Shown here: in pieces, positions 48,600 to 58,330 of the stretch
Layout of the letters: each line of letters starts with the position of its first letter
Position numbering within the stretch: position 1 is the first letter of the stretch
Assembly (NCBI GenBank): GCA_001692895.1
Contig: KV748238.1
Coordinates: 186,001 to 250,000, forward strand
Length of the DNA stretch: 64,000 nt
Origin: Cenococcum geophilum 1.58
Taxonomy: Eukaryota > Ascomycota > Dothideomycetes > Gloniales > Gloniaceae
Direction: 5' to 3'
Made by a program: the position numbers and the translations under genes
Notes under the pieces: model-generated
The model's database searches: none
What the model saw: only the letters and a program-made list of their open reading frames with translations
What the model was told of the DNA's origin: nothing

Positions 48600-50500
48600 T
48601 ACAGTACAAAATACGCGAGCTAAGTTATTAAAACATGGCCCGTGCATACGCGTCGCATATCCACAACAACAGCGGTCGCATTATAACTTCTCCACGACAC
48701 CACCACAGCATACACCACGGGTATGTCCTGCATAACCTATACATAAGCGTTACATATGCTGACATAGTGCTAGTTAAATTTAACCACTAAACTTTATTCT
48801 CGCATACGCCTTACCATAAGCCTCTTAATTATTAATTTTAATAATCCGCAGGTAGCCAGCGCCAACAACCCTAGCACCTTTAGCTACCACTATAGTAAGC
48901 ATATGCTTTGTATATACCCACAAGAAGTATATACTAATAGAAGTATATAGGCCTAATCCCCAACCCTAACCCTAACTGGGTAATACTAGGTTAGTTATAG
49001 AGAACGCATATATAAGGTATATACTTATAATAGACAAAGCACGCGCCGCAGCTTTAGTAGCTAGTGGAAGGTATAAGTAAACCAAGCGCTGTATATCTAT
49101 AGCATATGCTAACCTTATATAGCCCCAGCTGTGACGGTATAGGACAACGCAAGTAGGTGCCAGAAGAGCTTGACGTAAAGAGTATGCATATACTAAGCGT
49201 AAACTAGATCCACCTAATCCCGCGTCCGTGTTATCTACTGTTAACTCTATAGTGTAGGTTATATATCTATACCTTCTATATAGCATATGCTGACAATAAA
49301 CATAGCTATAATATTGCGGTAAATGGTACGCAGATATGCGGCTGGGTCTTTACCGCCTAGCCAAGCGTATATTCCGTATATGTATAGCATCTACTTTATC
49401 CACTAATATAGTTGTAGTACCGCCGCTATATCTGCAATAAGCACAGTAGTGCCTGTACGTATTACCATATAATAGCAGCTAAGGCATACGCTTACTATAT
49501 GTAGTAACTAACTCTCCTACTACTAATACGTCGGCCGCGGAGCTAATTGCGGGAGAGAAGTATATGCCTAGTATATGCCACGTATATATAACGCTAATGC
49601 AACATAGCGCCCTAAAGTATTTCGTTCTCTCTGGCGGCTAGCGGGATACTAGGTACCTATATAAGCTTAGGTAAATTATACACATGCAATATATATGCAG
49701 TACTAACACTAAATATAGCCGTAGCCCTTTAGGGTTGAGGATTACGGAGTATATAGACGCCTACACTTTAATTATGTATGCTTACTCTATACCTAGCATA
49801 TACCTAGCCTAAACTAACTAGATACAGTGCCTAAGACTAGGGGTTTGCCGCCCAATATGGCAGGCAATTCTATCGCGAGGTAAGAGCACTAGTATAGCTT
49901 CTGCATATACGCACTATACCCCAATATATCTATCTATCTATATATCTATATACTTATTCCCCCTAAGTTTAATTTCAGACCTAATAGTACTTATAGGCCT
50001 AAGGGTAGCATATATGAGGGATAACTACGGCCACCATTAGGACTACTACCCAATTCGGAAACAAATACTTATCTCTATATTTAGGACACTGGCAAAGTCC
50101 AACTTTACATAGGCCCTACGCATACGTCACTAATACTACTACTTAGTTATATTGCTAGCTTATACGCGTATACACTACGTATATGCAAACCCCTAATGTC
50201 TTCTACTAACTATAGATCAATACATGCTTATGCTAGGCGTATACTAATATAAGAGAAATAGCGTGTTGGCCCGTCTACCCCTTCTACCGGCTTAAAGCGC
50301 AAGGTTAGTATTTCACCTGTATATATTCAGCATATACTAACTATATACGCAGCGTGGCCTAACCCCCCCGGGCAACCGCGAGGAGTCTCCCTCGCCGTCC
50401 ACCCGCCGCCAAAAGGGCAAGTTTTTCTTGCATATACCCTGTATATGCACTACTAATATTTAGCAGCAGGGGGCAGAAAACTAGCCAGCCGTCGTTATAG
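48600..50500 (+). pseudogene. Intron-dense degenerate gene of unknown family
   Basis: Thirteen candidate introns of 43-55 bp (one 99 bp) follow one another on the plus strand: 48721-48767, 49071-49122, 49153-49207, 49254-49305, 49367-49411, 49455-49504, 49560-49607, 49671-49718, 49776-49827, 49880-49978, 50168-50215, 50308-50352, 50421-50463. Most start GTATNN or GTANNT, end in ATAG/CAG and carry CTAAC/CTGAC/CTAAT branch sites; those at 49671, 50168 and 50308 have perfect TACTAAC. Splicing the introns between 49455 and 49879 keeps one frame open for about 75 codons except TAG/TAA at Q/W positions (SAAELIAGENALKYFVLSGG, LGLRITEYIDAYTLI, FAAQYGRQFYRE). That agreement supports real introns in a RIP-damaged gene. 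I do not recognise the protein. Confidence 0.55.
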
Positions 50501-50750
50501 TGGTAGTAAGAGCTCCGGTAAGTCTAGTTCCTTCTATTACGTATATTATACTTATACTTTATATAAGCTACGGGCGGAACCCGCCAGTTATCCCGCCTCT
50601 CCCGTATAATGCGGGAAGCTAGTCTTAAACTTTAAGTCCTAGCATATGCTAGGCCTACATACTGCATACGCAGTGTGCAGTATATATAGTTGGAGTTTTA
50701 GTGAAGTTTGTTTGGTGGATAGGCTAGGTATATACCTAATATAGGGCACG
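50500..50750. other. Short gap between the two intron-dense genes
   Basis: Contains gcatatgc and gcatacgc dyads near 50642-50680 and a tatatatag box, with no coding signal. Because the two genes face each other, this would be a shared 3' region. Confidence 0.35.
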
Positions 50751-53700
50751 GGCCAATAGGCCTATATTAATTAATTCTTTATTTATGGTTATAGAACTCT
50801 ATATAACATTTGCTATATATATACCTTATATATACACCTATATACTAATACTATACTCCTACACCCACTTCTTAAGCTCTACTAGTTCCTTTACTTTATT
50901 ATATACGTCTTTAGCCTGTTTTAATTTGTTAATTCGTCGCTCCATATTTTCTATATATAGCGTATATACCTCCTTTTCTAGCTCCTCTATAGATAGGTAA
51001 GACCTATACCTCTTGCCCGCAGCCTGGGGTGTTTAACTTTAAGATATTAGTAGTGGCATATACGCTATATATACGGTAAACACGCGCAACATATCCAATA
51101 CTAATACAATATTATTATCTACTATACTTATCTATAATATATTCTATCTACTAAATATAGTAGGTTTAGGGGTATTAAATAGGTTCTAAGGATTCTAGGG
51201 AAGATTTAGCCTAGGATTTCTAGCTCGCCGCTTAGCTGCTTTCCGCTATTTCTACGCTGCCTAAGCTTAGTATATACTTTATATTTGCATCGCATATATA
51301 TACATTATTTCCGTAGCTATACTACTATCCGCTTTAAGTCGCAATGATTTTTCTATATATTATCTATTCCCGCCTCTTTATATAGCTCTTATATATTAAA
51401 CATTTCTTATATATAAAGTTTAAGCCTTTACCAAAATATTAGAATATATGGTGCATATATAGAGCGTATATATTTACTATAGCACTACGGTAAGCACGCA
51501 TAACTTTTGACCGGTAAAGTTATTATCTTAAAAGTAACTACTTTTACTAATTCCAGTATACTTCCGTGTATATGCCCACTACTTATAAGGGACCTTTAAC
51601 TTTTCCTTTACAAGCCCGGCTAGTATCCATATTTTCTTCTTATTATTTATCTAAGACGTAAGCTCCGGATGTAGTGTATATATGCTTTATATACGCGCGA
51701 TTAGTATCTGCTCTATCTCCGCTTCCTATATCTGCTCTATAATATATCTTACTTTATGAGTTAGAAAGCGCTTAGTAAAGTTCCGTTTAACGTATACTAG
51801 GTAGAATATAAGTATATACTAAAGGTGTTCATCCCATTTACGGGATAGGTCAAGTATATATAGGTAGTCCCCAAAGCCTATATATTATAAGCATATACTA
51901 GGCGTATGCAAAGCGTATACCTAATATATACTTACCGCCAGCTTATTTCTTATATATATTAACGGTAGCTATATAAAGTCCGGTTCCGTAAATATATATA
52001 AATTGTATAGATAATCGAGCAGTATTACCTAAAACCTTAAACACTAGCTTAAATATCTTTGCGTACGTAGCACGTGTTTCTAGATTAAGAAAGGCGTATA
52101 CCCACACCTTGATTCCTATTATTGGTATTAGCGTATATATAGCATATGCGTAGTATAGGGCATATATACATTTAGAATTCTTATCCTATCCTGTAATTAA
52201 GAATAGATTCGTTTTGCCTTAAACTATCTTAAATAATAGGTCCATTTCTATACATATTACGCGTTAGAATGCCTTAGCTTACGCGTATATACAATATATA
52301 ATAAGGAAATACTTGTTATTAAAGTTATAAATTGCCCAAATCTATTACTCGGTATTCTCTTTATGTTAATTAATAGAGAACTCGCGTAGTATACCTGCTC
52401 TACTTAGTCTTTATATATGCTTAGCATATATCTAACCTATACTTACCTATATATACCGTCCCCTCTGGGAATTATACCATCCTCTCCTTTCTAATTAGAG
52501 CAGTAATTTAATCCTTAATATTAAGACTACTATATACTGCACGTAGTGTCTACGCCCTATACTTCCTACATAAAATATAGTACTGCAGTAATAGAATAAA
52601 TCGACCTATATAATAGTAAGTGTTTTATTCGCATATACTATGCATATACGGGGCATACGTGTAGTAAGGCTTAGGACTTCCACCTGCCTTATTGCCTCAA
52701 CTACGTTATTAGCAAGGTCGATTAGTAGCTTTATTAGGTACGGTGGATAATATATATAAGAATTCCGTATAATAAGGTAAATGTAAGGATATTATATTAT
52801 ATTAATAGGAATATAACAATCTAACTGTGCACCGTATACGCGGCCTACTACCCTACCTTAGCCTTGCGGGTGGTTAAATCCTATATATGCTTAGTATATG
52901 TATAGTATATGCAACATATATATATTACTTACTATAATATTTTCACTTTAATGTTGCATGTCCAATATAGGTATATTCTCGTTTAATTTCCTAAACTCCA
53001 TATTTAATAAGTAGACGAAGGTATTGAATATCTACCTAGGCAGTTATCGGTGATAAAGGCCAGGCAGTATGCCATACTTTAGTATTACTGCTACTGGAAT
53101 AACTAATAAACTCTACCTGTATATAATAAGCATATATTATATATACGCTGGCTATATGCGTACTCTATGCTAAAAAAATATCATTAGTCTGCTTTTACTA
53201 TATACACGTTCTTGTGTACTAGGGTATATACACTACTACCATAATTATAGAATACTATAGTAGTAGCTGTATATTATAAGCATATGCCTAATATACATAG
53301 ACGACGCTTACTTCTCTATACTTTGCTTAAGCTTTTTATTAATCTCTACTGCCTAGTATAGACGACTACTATGCTTTTAGAGGTCGTTAATTAATTTAAG
53401 CTTAACCCAATTATATGCTAAGCATATATGGAGTATATCCTTATGGGCGTACTCACAGTGTCTAATACCGCTATATTTAAATGCTTAATAAAATGCTTTT
53501 CCGCTCTCCTAATTATTGGTTTCTCTAAGGAGTTATAGTTATATAATTTTAGCGTTACCAGTTTAATAGAATAAAAATTAAATCTACTAAAGGTATAAAT
53601 ACGGCATATGCCTAGCATATATATAGCTTACCTTTAACATATACTGCTTAATAATATCGCGTACTATCTCTTTATCTGCATCTATAGATAGTAAAGGTAT

Positions 53701-54080
53701 TACTTTATAAACAAAATATGCAATTCCTTCTTTTCTAGTTGCTGGATATTCTAGCATTATAATATAGTCTATTACCTCTTAAACAATAACTTAATGCTTA
53801 CCGTTAAAGCTAATAAGTGCTTTATAGTCTCGGAGTGTGCTTTAGCTATTCTAAGCATATATATAGCCTATATATAGTGTTATACATAGTCTTACCTTAG
53901 AGAGACCTATATAAAATAGAAGCCGCTATTATATACTATCTTAATCCTCGCCCTCCTCAGCTTCCTTATCTTTAATTCTCTCTCTATTAATTATATTATC
54001 TTAAAAACTATCGTCTTCGTGTTTAATATTAGGTACGCTCTAGAGTACCTGCGTATACTTAGTATATGCGTGGCATATAG
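50750..54080 (-). pseudogene. Second intron-dense degenerate gene of unknown family, opposite strand
   Basis: On the minus strand at least ten candidate introns of 38-58 bp occur (plus coordinates): 53846-53895, 53587-53631, 53418-53456 (or 53401-53456), 53267-53311, 53117-53163, 52881-52932, 52606-52658, 52409-52446, 52116-52169, 51878-51935, with another near 51265-51310. Most begin GTAAG(T/C), GTATGC or GTACGC. Exons between them read as protein with Q/W-type stops: VIDYIIMLEYPATRKEGIAY and SIDADKEIVRDIIKQYMLK (53800-53632), KPIIRRAEKHFIKHLNIAVL (53530-53457), VEFISYSSSSNTKVWH and GVQEIKREYTYIGHATLK with Q at the stop (53116-52933), LLIDLANNVVEAI (52720-52680). The most upstream visible exon (about 54050-53896) is acidic. 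The 66-codon open frame at 53418-53618 is one exon plus read-through. No family recognised. Confidence 0.5.
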
Positions 54081-54159
54081 TGGTACAAACTTACTAGTAA
54101 GCCGTTTAGCCACGCTGCTATACTCTTATTTGCTTTAGTATTGTTTTCAGTTATTATTG

Positions 54160-54265
54160 ATATAGCGAGGCGCATATAAATGCGCGTTTATATACGTATG
54201 TGTATATATGTATGTTTATATATCTATATATCTACGTGTCTGCGTGTCTGCGTGCGTATGCGTAG
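54160..54265. repeat. tatatgta/ctgcgtgt short tandem tract
   Basis: Alternating (gtatatat), (atctat) and (tctgcgtg) units, a simple-sequence tract just upstream of the inverted-repeat element at 54310. Confidence 0.6.
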
Positions 54266-54309
54266 CATATGCCCTAGGTATTTGGTTTGTGCGGTCGCTT
54301 AAGTTAAAT

Positions 54310-54684
54310 GTGGCTACCGATGCGCGTTCTGTATGGGTAAAAGTGTGACCCCGCCGACCTTTTGCCGGTGGNTCCATCGGTGACCCCGTTCAACTTTCGC
54401 CGACCCCATCGGTGACCTTGTTCAACTTTTCCGTGACCTTGGTCAGCTGCACCCCGTGCACGAAGCTCTGCACGAAGCTCTACACGAAGCTCTGCACGAA
54501 GCTCTACACGAAGCTCTACACGAGGCTCTGCGCGAAGCTCTGCGTGCGGAGGCTCTACACGAAGCTCTACACAAAGCCTTTGTGTATGCGCGGGACACAC
54601 TACTATCGGGTCCCCGCTATATTCCCGATAGCCTCGACACGTGCCTCTGCCAAGTATACCCCTTATATACACCTAGGTAGCCAC
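54310..54684. mobile_element. Possible small inverted-repeat element carrying a 12-bp array
   Basis: gtggctacc at 54310-54318 is repeated in perfect inverse at 54676-54684. Between them lie GC-rich, non-RIP DNA (gaccccgttcaacttt, ttttccgtgacctt) and the 12-bp array. No clear target duplication was seen, so the ends are tentative. One unresolved base (N) is at 54372. Confidence 0.45.
54456..54577. repeat. 12-bp tandem array (gaagctctgcac)
   Basis: About ten units of gaagctct(g/a)cac. Because 12 is a multiple of three and the unit lacks stops in several frames, long open frames appear on both strands (for example EALH or TKLC repeats); these are not genes. Confidence 0.9.
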
Positions 54685-54726
54685 CTCATTTTTTACCCTT
54701 CCTTATATCCTACCTAGGAAGACACT

Positions 54727-55040
54727 AGAACGACAGCCAGCAGACGACCGTCGCCGGAGCCAGACGACCATCGTCGGAGCTAGATGACCGTCGCCAGAGC
54801 TAGACGACCGTCAGAGCCAGACGACCGTCGTCAGAGCTAGATGACCGTCGCCAGAGCTAGACGACCGTCAGAGCCAGACGACCGTCGTCAGAGCTAGATG
54901 ACCGTCGCCAGAGCTAGACGACCGTCAGAGCCAGACGACCGTCGTCAGAGCTAGATGACCGTCGCCAGAGCTAGACGACCGTCAGAGCCAGACGACCGTC
55001 GTCATCGCCACACGACCGTCGCCAGAGCCACACGACAACC
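54727..55040. repeat. 57-bp higher-order tandem repeat (17+20+20)
   Basis: Units agacgaccgtcagagcc (17), agacgaccgtcgtcagagct (20) and agatgaccgtcgccagagct (20) form a 57-bp block that repeats exactly from 54802, 54859, 54916 and (partly) 54973. The first copies upstream are more diverged. Not RIP-mutated. Confidence 0.93.
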
Positions 55041-55072
55041 GTTCGAACGACCAGCCAGCGAACACGATAAAC

Positions 55073-55094
55073 GATTCGATCGATCGATCGAATC
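55073..55094. repeat. Perfect 22-bp palindrome
   Basis: gattcgatcga followed directly by its exact reverse complement, at the junction of the 57-bp array and the tetranucleotide tract. Confidence 0.9.
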
Positions 55095-55096
55095 AA

Positions 55097-55647
55097 GGTA
55101 ACATAGACAGGTGGGCATAGATAGGTAGGCACAGACAGGTAGGTATAGACGGGTAGGTATAGACGGATGGACAAATAGGTAGGTAGGTAAGTAGGTAGGT
55201 AAATAGGCAGGCAGGTAGGTAGGTAGGCAGGTAGGCAGGCAAGCAGGTAGATAGGCAAATAGGTAGGTAGGTAGGTAGGTAGGTAAATAAGTAGGTAAAT
55301 AGGCAGGTAGGCAGGTAAGCAGGCAGGCAGGTAGGTAAATAGGTAGGTAGGTAGGTAGGTAAGTAGGTAGGTAGGCAGGTAGGTAGGTAGATAGGTAGGT
55401 AGGCAGGTAGGTAGGTAGGTAAGTAGGCAGGCAGGTAGGTAGGTAGATAAGTAGGTAGGTAGATAAGTAGGTAGGTAGGTAGGTAGGTAAATAGGTAGGT
55501 AGATAGGTAGGCAGGTAGGTAAGTAGATAGGTAGGTAAGTAGATAAGTAGGTAGGTAAGTAAGTAGGTAGGTAGGTAGGTAGGTAGGTAGGTAGGTAGGT
55601 AGACAGGCAGGCAAGTAGGTAGGTAGGTAGATAGATAGGTAGATAAT
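55097..55647. repeat. Tetranucleotide tract (ggta with ggca, gata, agta variants)
   Basis: About 550 bp of uninterrupted 4-bp units. The minus strand is open across much of it as PTYL or PAYL repeats, an expected by-product of a 4-bp (12-nt coding) period and not a gene. Confidence 0.95.
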
Positions 55648-55649
55648 TT

Positions 55650-56110
55650 AGAGCCTCTGTAAGAGGCTTCCCCCTTAATACCTAAAGTAGATAGCTTTAT
55701 ATTTTATATAGTTATAATATAAATATATTTAAAAGTATACTATAGAAATCTATAGAAATATATAATAATTTGGTTATTATATAATATAATTATAATTTAT
55801 ATAGTTACAATTTATATAGTTTTTATAATTTGTATAGTTTGCGCGCTATTTATTTATAGGGTAGCGTTTTACTGCAATTTATTTATAGGGGTAGCATTTT
55901 GCCGCAATTTGCTATTAGGTGCTGCGATTTTATTATAAAATATGCGTTTTGCGTAAATTGCTATTAACTATATCTACCTACCGTAACCGTATAGTTTGCG
56001 GCAATTTGCCGCAAACCGCAATAATAAGCCCTAAAAAAAATTTCCTAATATCTATAACGTAATTATTAAGATACTTCTATAGTGTATCCTTTTTTATAAA
56101 TAGGCGGGTT
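55650..56110. other. A+T-rich spacer with a small inverted-repeat remnant
   Basis: 55690-55850 is almost pure A/T (tataatt/tatatagtt units). At 55850-56045 the sequence has gcggcaatttgccgc-like dyads and ends cctaaaaaaaaatttcc, which resembles the right edge of the 48055-48307 element. It may be a decayed relative, but its left end is not visible. Confidence 0.4.
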
Positions 56111-56117
56111 TGCCTTA

Positions 56118-56527
56118 GTATTAAGAGTTAGTTATTGCTAATATAGATAAGATAAATAAGATTAGTAAACGTTATAGAATACAGCAGCTATATTATCTTA
56201 ATACCCTCTTCCTTAATTAGGACCACGCTCCGCGTCTTATTTAGGTTTTCTTAAAAAGGCGAGTTTAAGCTAATCTATTCTTTCTGCCGCTTTGCCTACT
56301 AATAGGTACTAGTATTAGCGTTACTTACACCTCTTTTTACGCCTATTATATTTTAGTCTACTTTAAACCTAAGTTAAAATTTAATAGCCTTACTTAGGAT
56401 CCCATTCTACCGACTCTTTTATTAATTATAATACTTAATAAGATTACAGATAAATTTTATATAAAGTTTTATAGCGTGTCCTTCTTTAAGCTTATTTAGC
56501 GGCTAAGATAGTAGTTTAGTAATAGCA
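56118..56527 (+). pseudogene. Unidentified coding remnant truncated by Ty3 insertion
   Basis: The plus strand has a nearly stop-free reading: ELVIANIDKINKISKRYRIQ, YLNTLFLNQDHAPRL, LFFLPLCLLIGTSISVTYTS, ILPTLLLIIILNKIT, with two or three Q/W-type stops. Two hydrophobic segments could be membrane helices. It runs straight into the LTR at 56533, so the third Ty3 element interrupts it. No family recognised. Confidence 0.4.
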
Positions 56528-56532
56528 GCACG

Positions 56533-56725
56533 TATTACGGAACCCTACCGCAGGGGCCTCTATAGGAGAGCCCCGTGCTCTCGCGTATACCTCGCGTACA
56601 GCTTATGTCAGCTACGCGTAGGTATATTACCTCTTTACGCCCTTGACCCTTACGATTAATCGCGTAACGTCTTGTAGACTCCTTGAATATATACGCTTTA
56701 TAGCCACTGCCCCCGTCCCATAACA
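56533..56725 (+). repeat. 5' LTR of the third Ty3 element
   Basis: Starts TATTACGGAACCCTACCGC (TGTTATAGAA in the 3' copy) and ends GTCCCATAACA, giving TGTTAT/ATAACA termini. Keeps GC-rich blocks such as ccgcaggggcctctatagg. The frame open on the minus strand here is not a gene. Confidence 0.92.
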
Positions 56726-57661
56726 TTATATTACGCCTTTTTTACCACTAACGCTTAGCCTACGACCAATTCTACGTCTCTGTAATACTATAGGCGCTGC
56801 TAGAAGCAGCGTATCTACGAATTACCTTACTTTATACTTCCAAGAAACCTATAATAGTAAGACAATATCCCTTACTAGCTATTATATTAAACCTAAAGAA
56901 TAATCTAATACCTATACCTAACCTATAACGCTAATTAATCCCAGGAGAATTTAATTTATTAGCCTTAGCCTTAACCCCTAAGGAGACGGACACCAATAAT
57001 GTTTTATTTTTTATTAACTATATAACTACAGACAAGCAAATGGAAGGGCTATTATCTATTAAAATTGAAATATGAGACGCCGAGACGTTTGTAAAAATGG
57101 TAGCATAAGACCCTAATAAATACTACCGCCTTTTATAGAACTATTACCTAAAGCTTATATAAGCCGAGATGCGTGCTGCCTAAGATCGCGATATTATTCA
57201 AGACCTATAAGCTTGTGAGGCGCTTACTAATAACATACGTTAAGAAACTAAAGACGATCTCCGTGTGTCTAAACGCGACGTTTAATAGTTAAAGAAGGCT
57301 AAGATTACACTAATTGCTACAGTTACTAAAAGAGAAGGCATAATTAAATACCTATAATCTTAGCTTAATGAGCATATTTGTAATAACGCCAAACACCTCT
57401 TTACTATATATAACGCTACCTAAGTCTCTACGCCCCCGGCAATTTTACCTACTTAATGCTTAACGGAGGGCCAGCGCTAAGCAGTTTTACCTAACAGGAA
57501 CCCCTACTAAAGTAGCGACGATAAAAGCTATAATAATTGGACCTAAACTGCTACCGCAGGGTCTAATATACGCTACCCTGATCCCTTAGTCTTCTAGGGA
57601 GACCGTAAGGAATATAGCTACTAGTGTGGGAGGGTACGACCCAGTGTGGGTTTGTATAAAC

Positions 57662-57731
57662 CTTATCGCGATAAGACGCAATGGATATCCTTATCGCGAT
57701 AAGGATATCCATTGCGTTTTATCGCGATAAG
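57662..57731. repeat. 70-bp near-perfect palindrome
   Basis: Two 35-bp arms match with one mismatch. Each contains cttatcgcgataa, acgcaatggatatcc and ttatcg. The ttatcgcgataa dyad occurs three times. Confidence 0.95.
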
Positions 57732-58083
57732 TCTTGGCATACCCCAAATAAATTTTTAGTCGCCTTCCTCCTCTTTATTACTATATATAATATAGTTTTA
57801 GAAGTAAAATTAGACGCTCTCAACTCTATTAATACCTCTAAATCGAAAAATATAAGAGGTTTATTAGCTCTTTAATATAGAATACCCGTCCACTAGGCAG
57901 TAGTATAGTTTTAGATAAATCTAATCACAATAAGTCTTAGCATACCCTAAATAATTTTTTAGTCGCCTTCTTTATTATTATTATATAAAAAGAACTAATT
58001 TAAACCTAGTAAATAAAGTTATATTATCCTTTTTTTCTAAATTTTAGTAAGTGGCTCTATATATGGCTCTACATCCGGCTCTG

Positions 58084-58330
58084 CGCAGGAAGCTCTGCAT
58101 ACGGAGGCTCCGCACGAAGCTCTACACGAAGCTTTGCACGAAGCTCTGCACGAAGCTCTGCACGAAGCTCTGCACGAAGCTCTGCACGAAGCTCTGCACG
58201 AAGCTCTACACGAAGCTTTGTACGAAGTTCCGCACGAAGCTCCGCACGAAGCTCCGCACGAAGCTCTGCACAAAGCTCTGCACGAAGCTCTGCACGAAGC
58301 TCTGTATACAAAAGCTCTGCACGACGGCTC
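58084..58330. repeat. 12-bp tandem array (gaagctctgcac) inside the inner hAT-like element
   Basis: About 19 units of (g/c)aagct(c/t)(t/c)(g/a)cac, the same unit as at 54456-54577 and 48316-48357. Open in several frames on both strands (EALH, TKLC, CRAS peptides); not coding. Confidence 0.93.

Noticed and set aside
54304..54717. Open frames of 74-122 codons on both strands
   Set aside because: Same 12-bp repeat effect; one also crosses an unresolved base (N).
55093..55614. 173-codon open frame on the minus strand (PTYL/PAYL repeats)
   Set aside because: A by-product of the tetranucleotide tract; no other coding feature.
56535..56726. 63-codon minus-strand frame
   Set aside because: It lies wholly inside an LTR and is repeated in part at 63849-64000; no coding signal.
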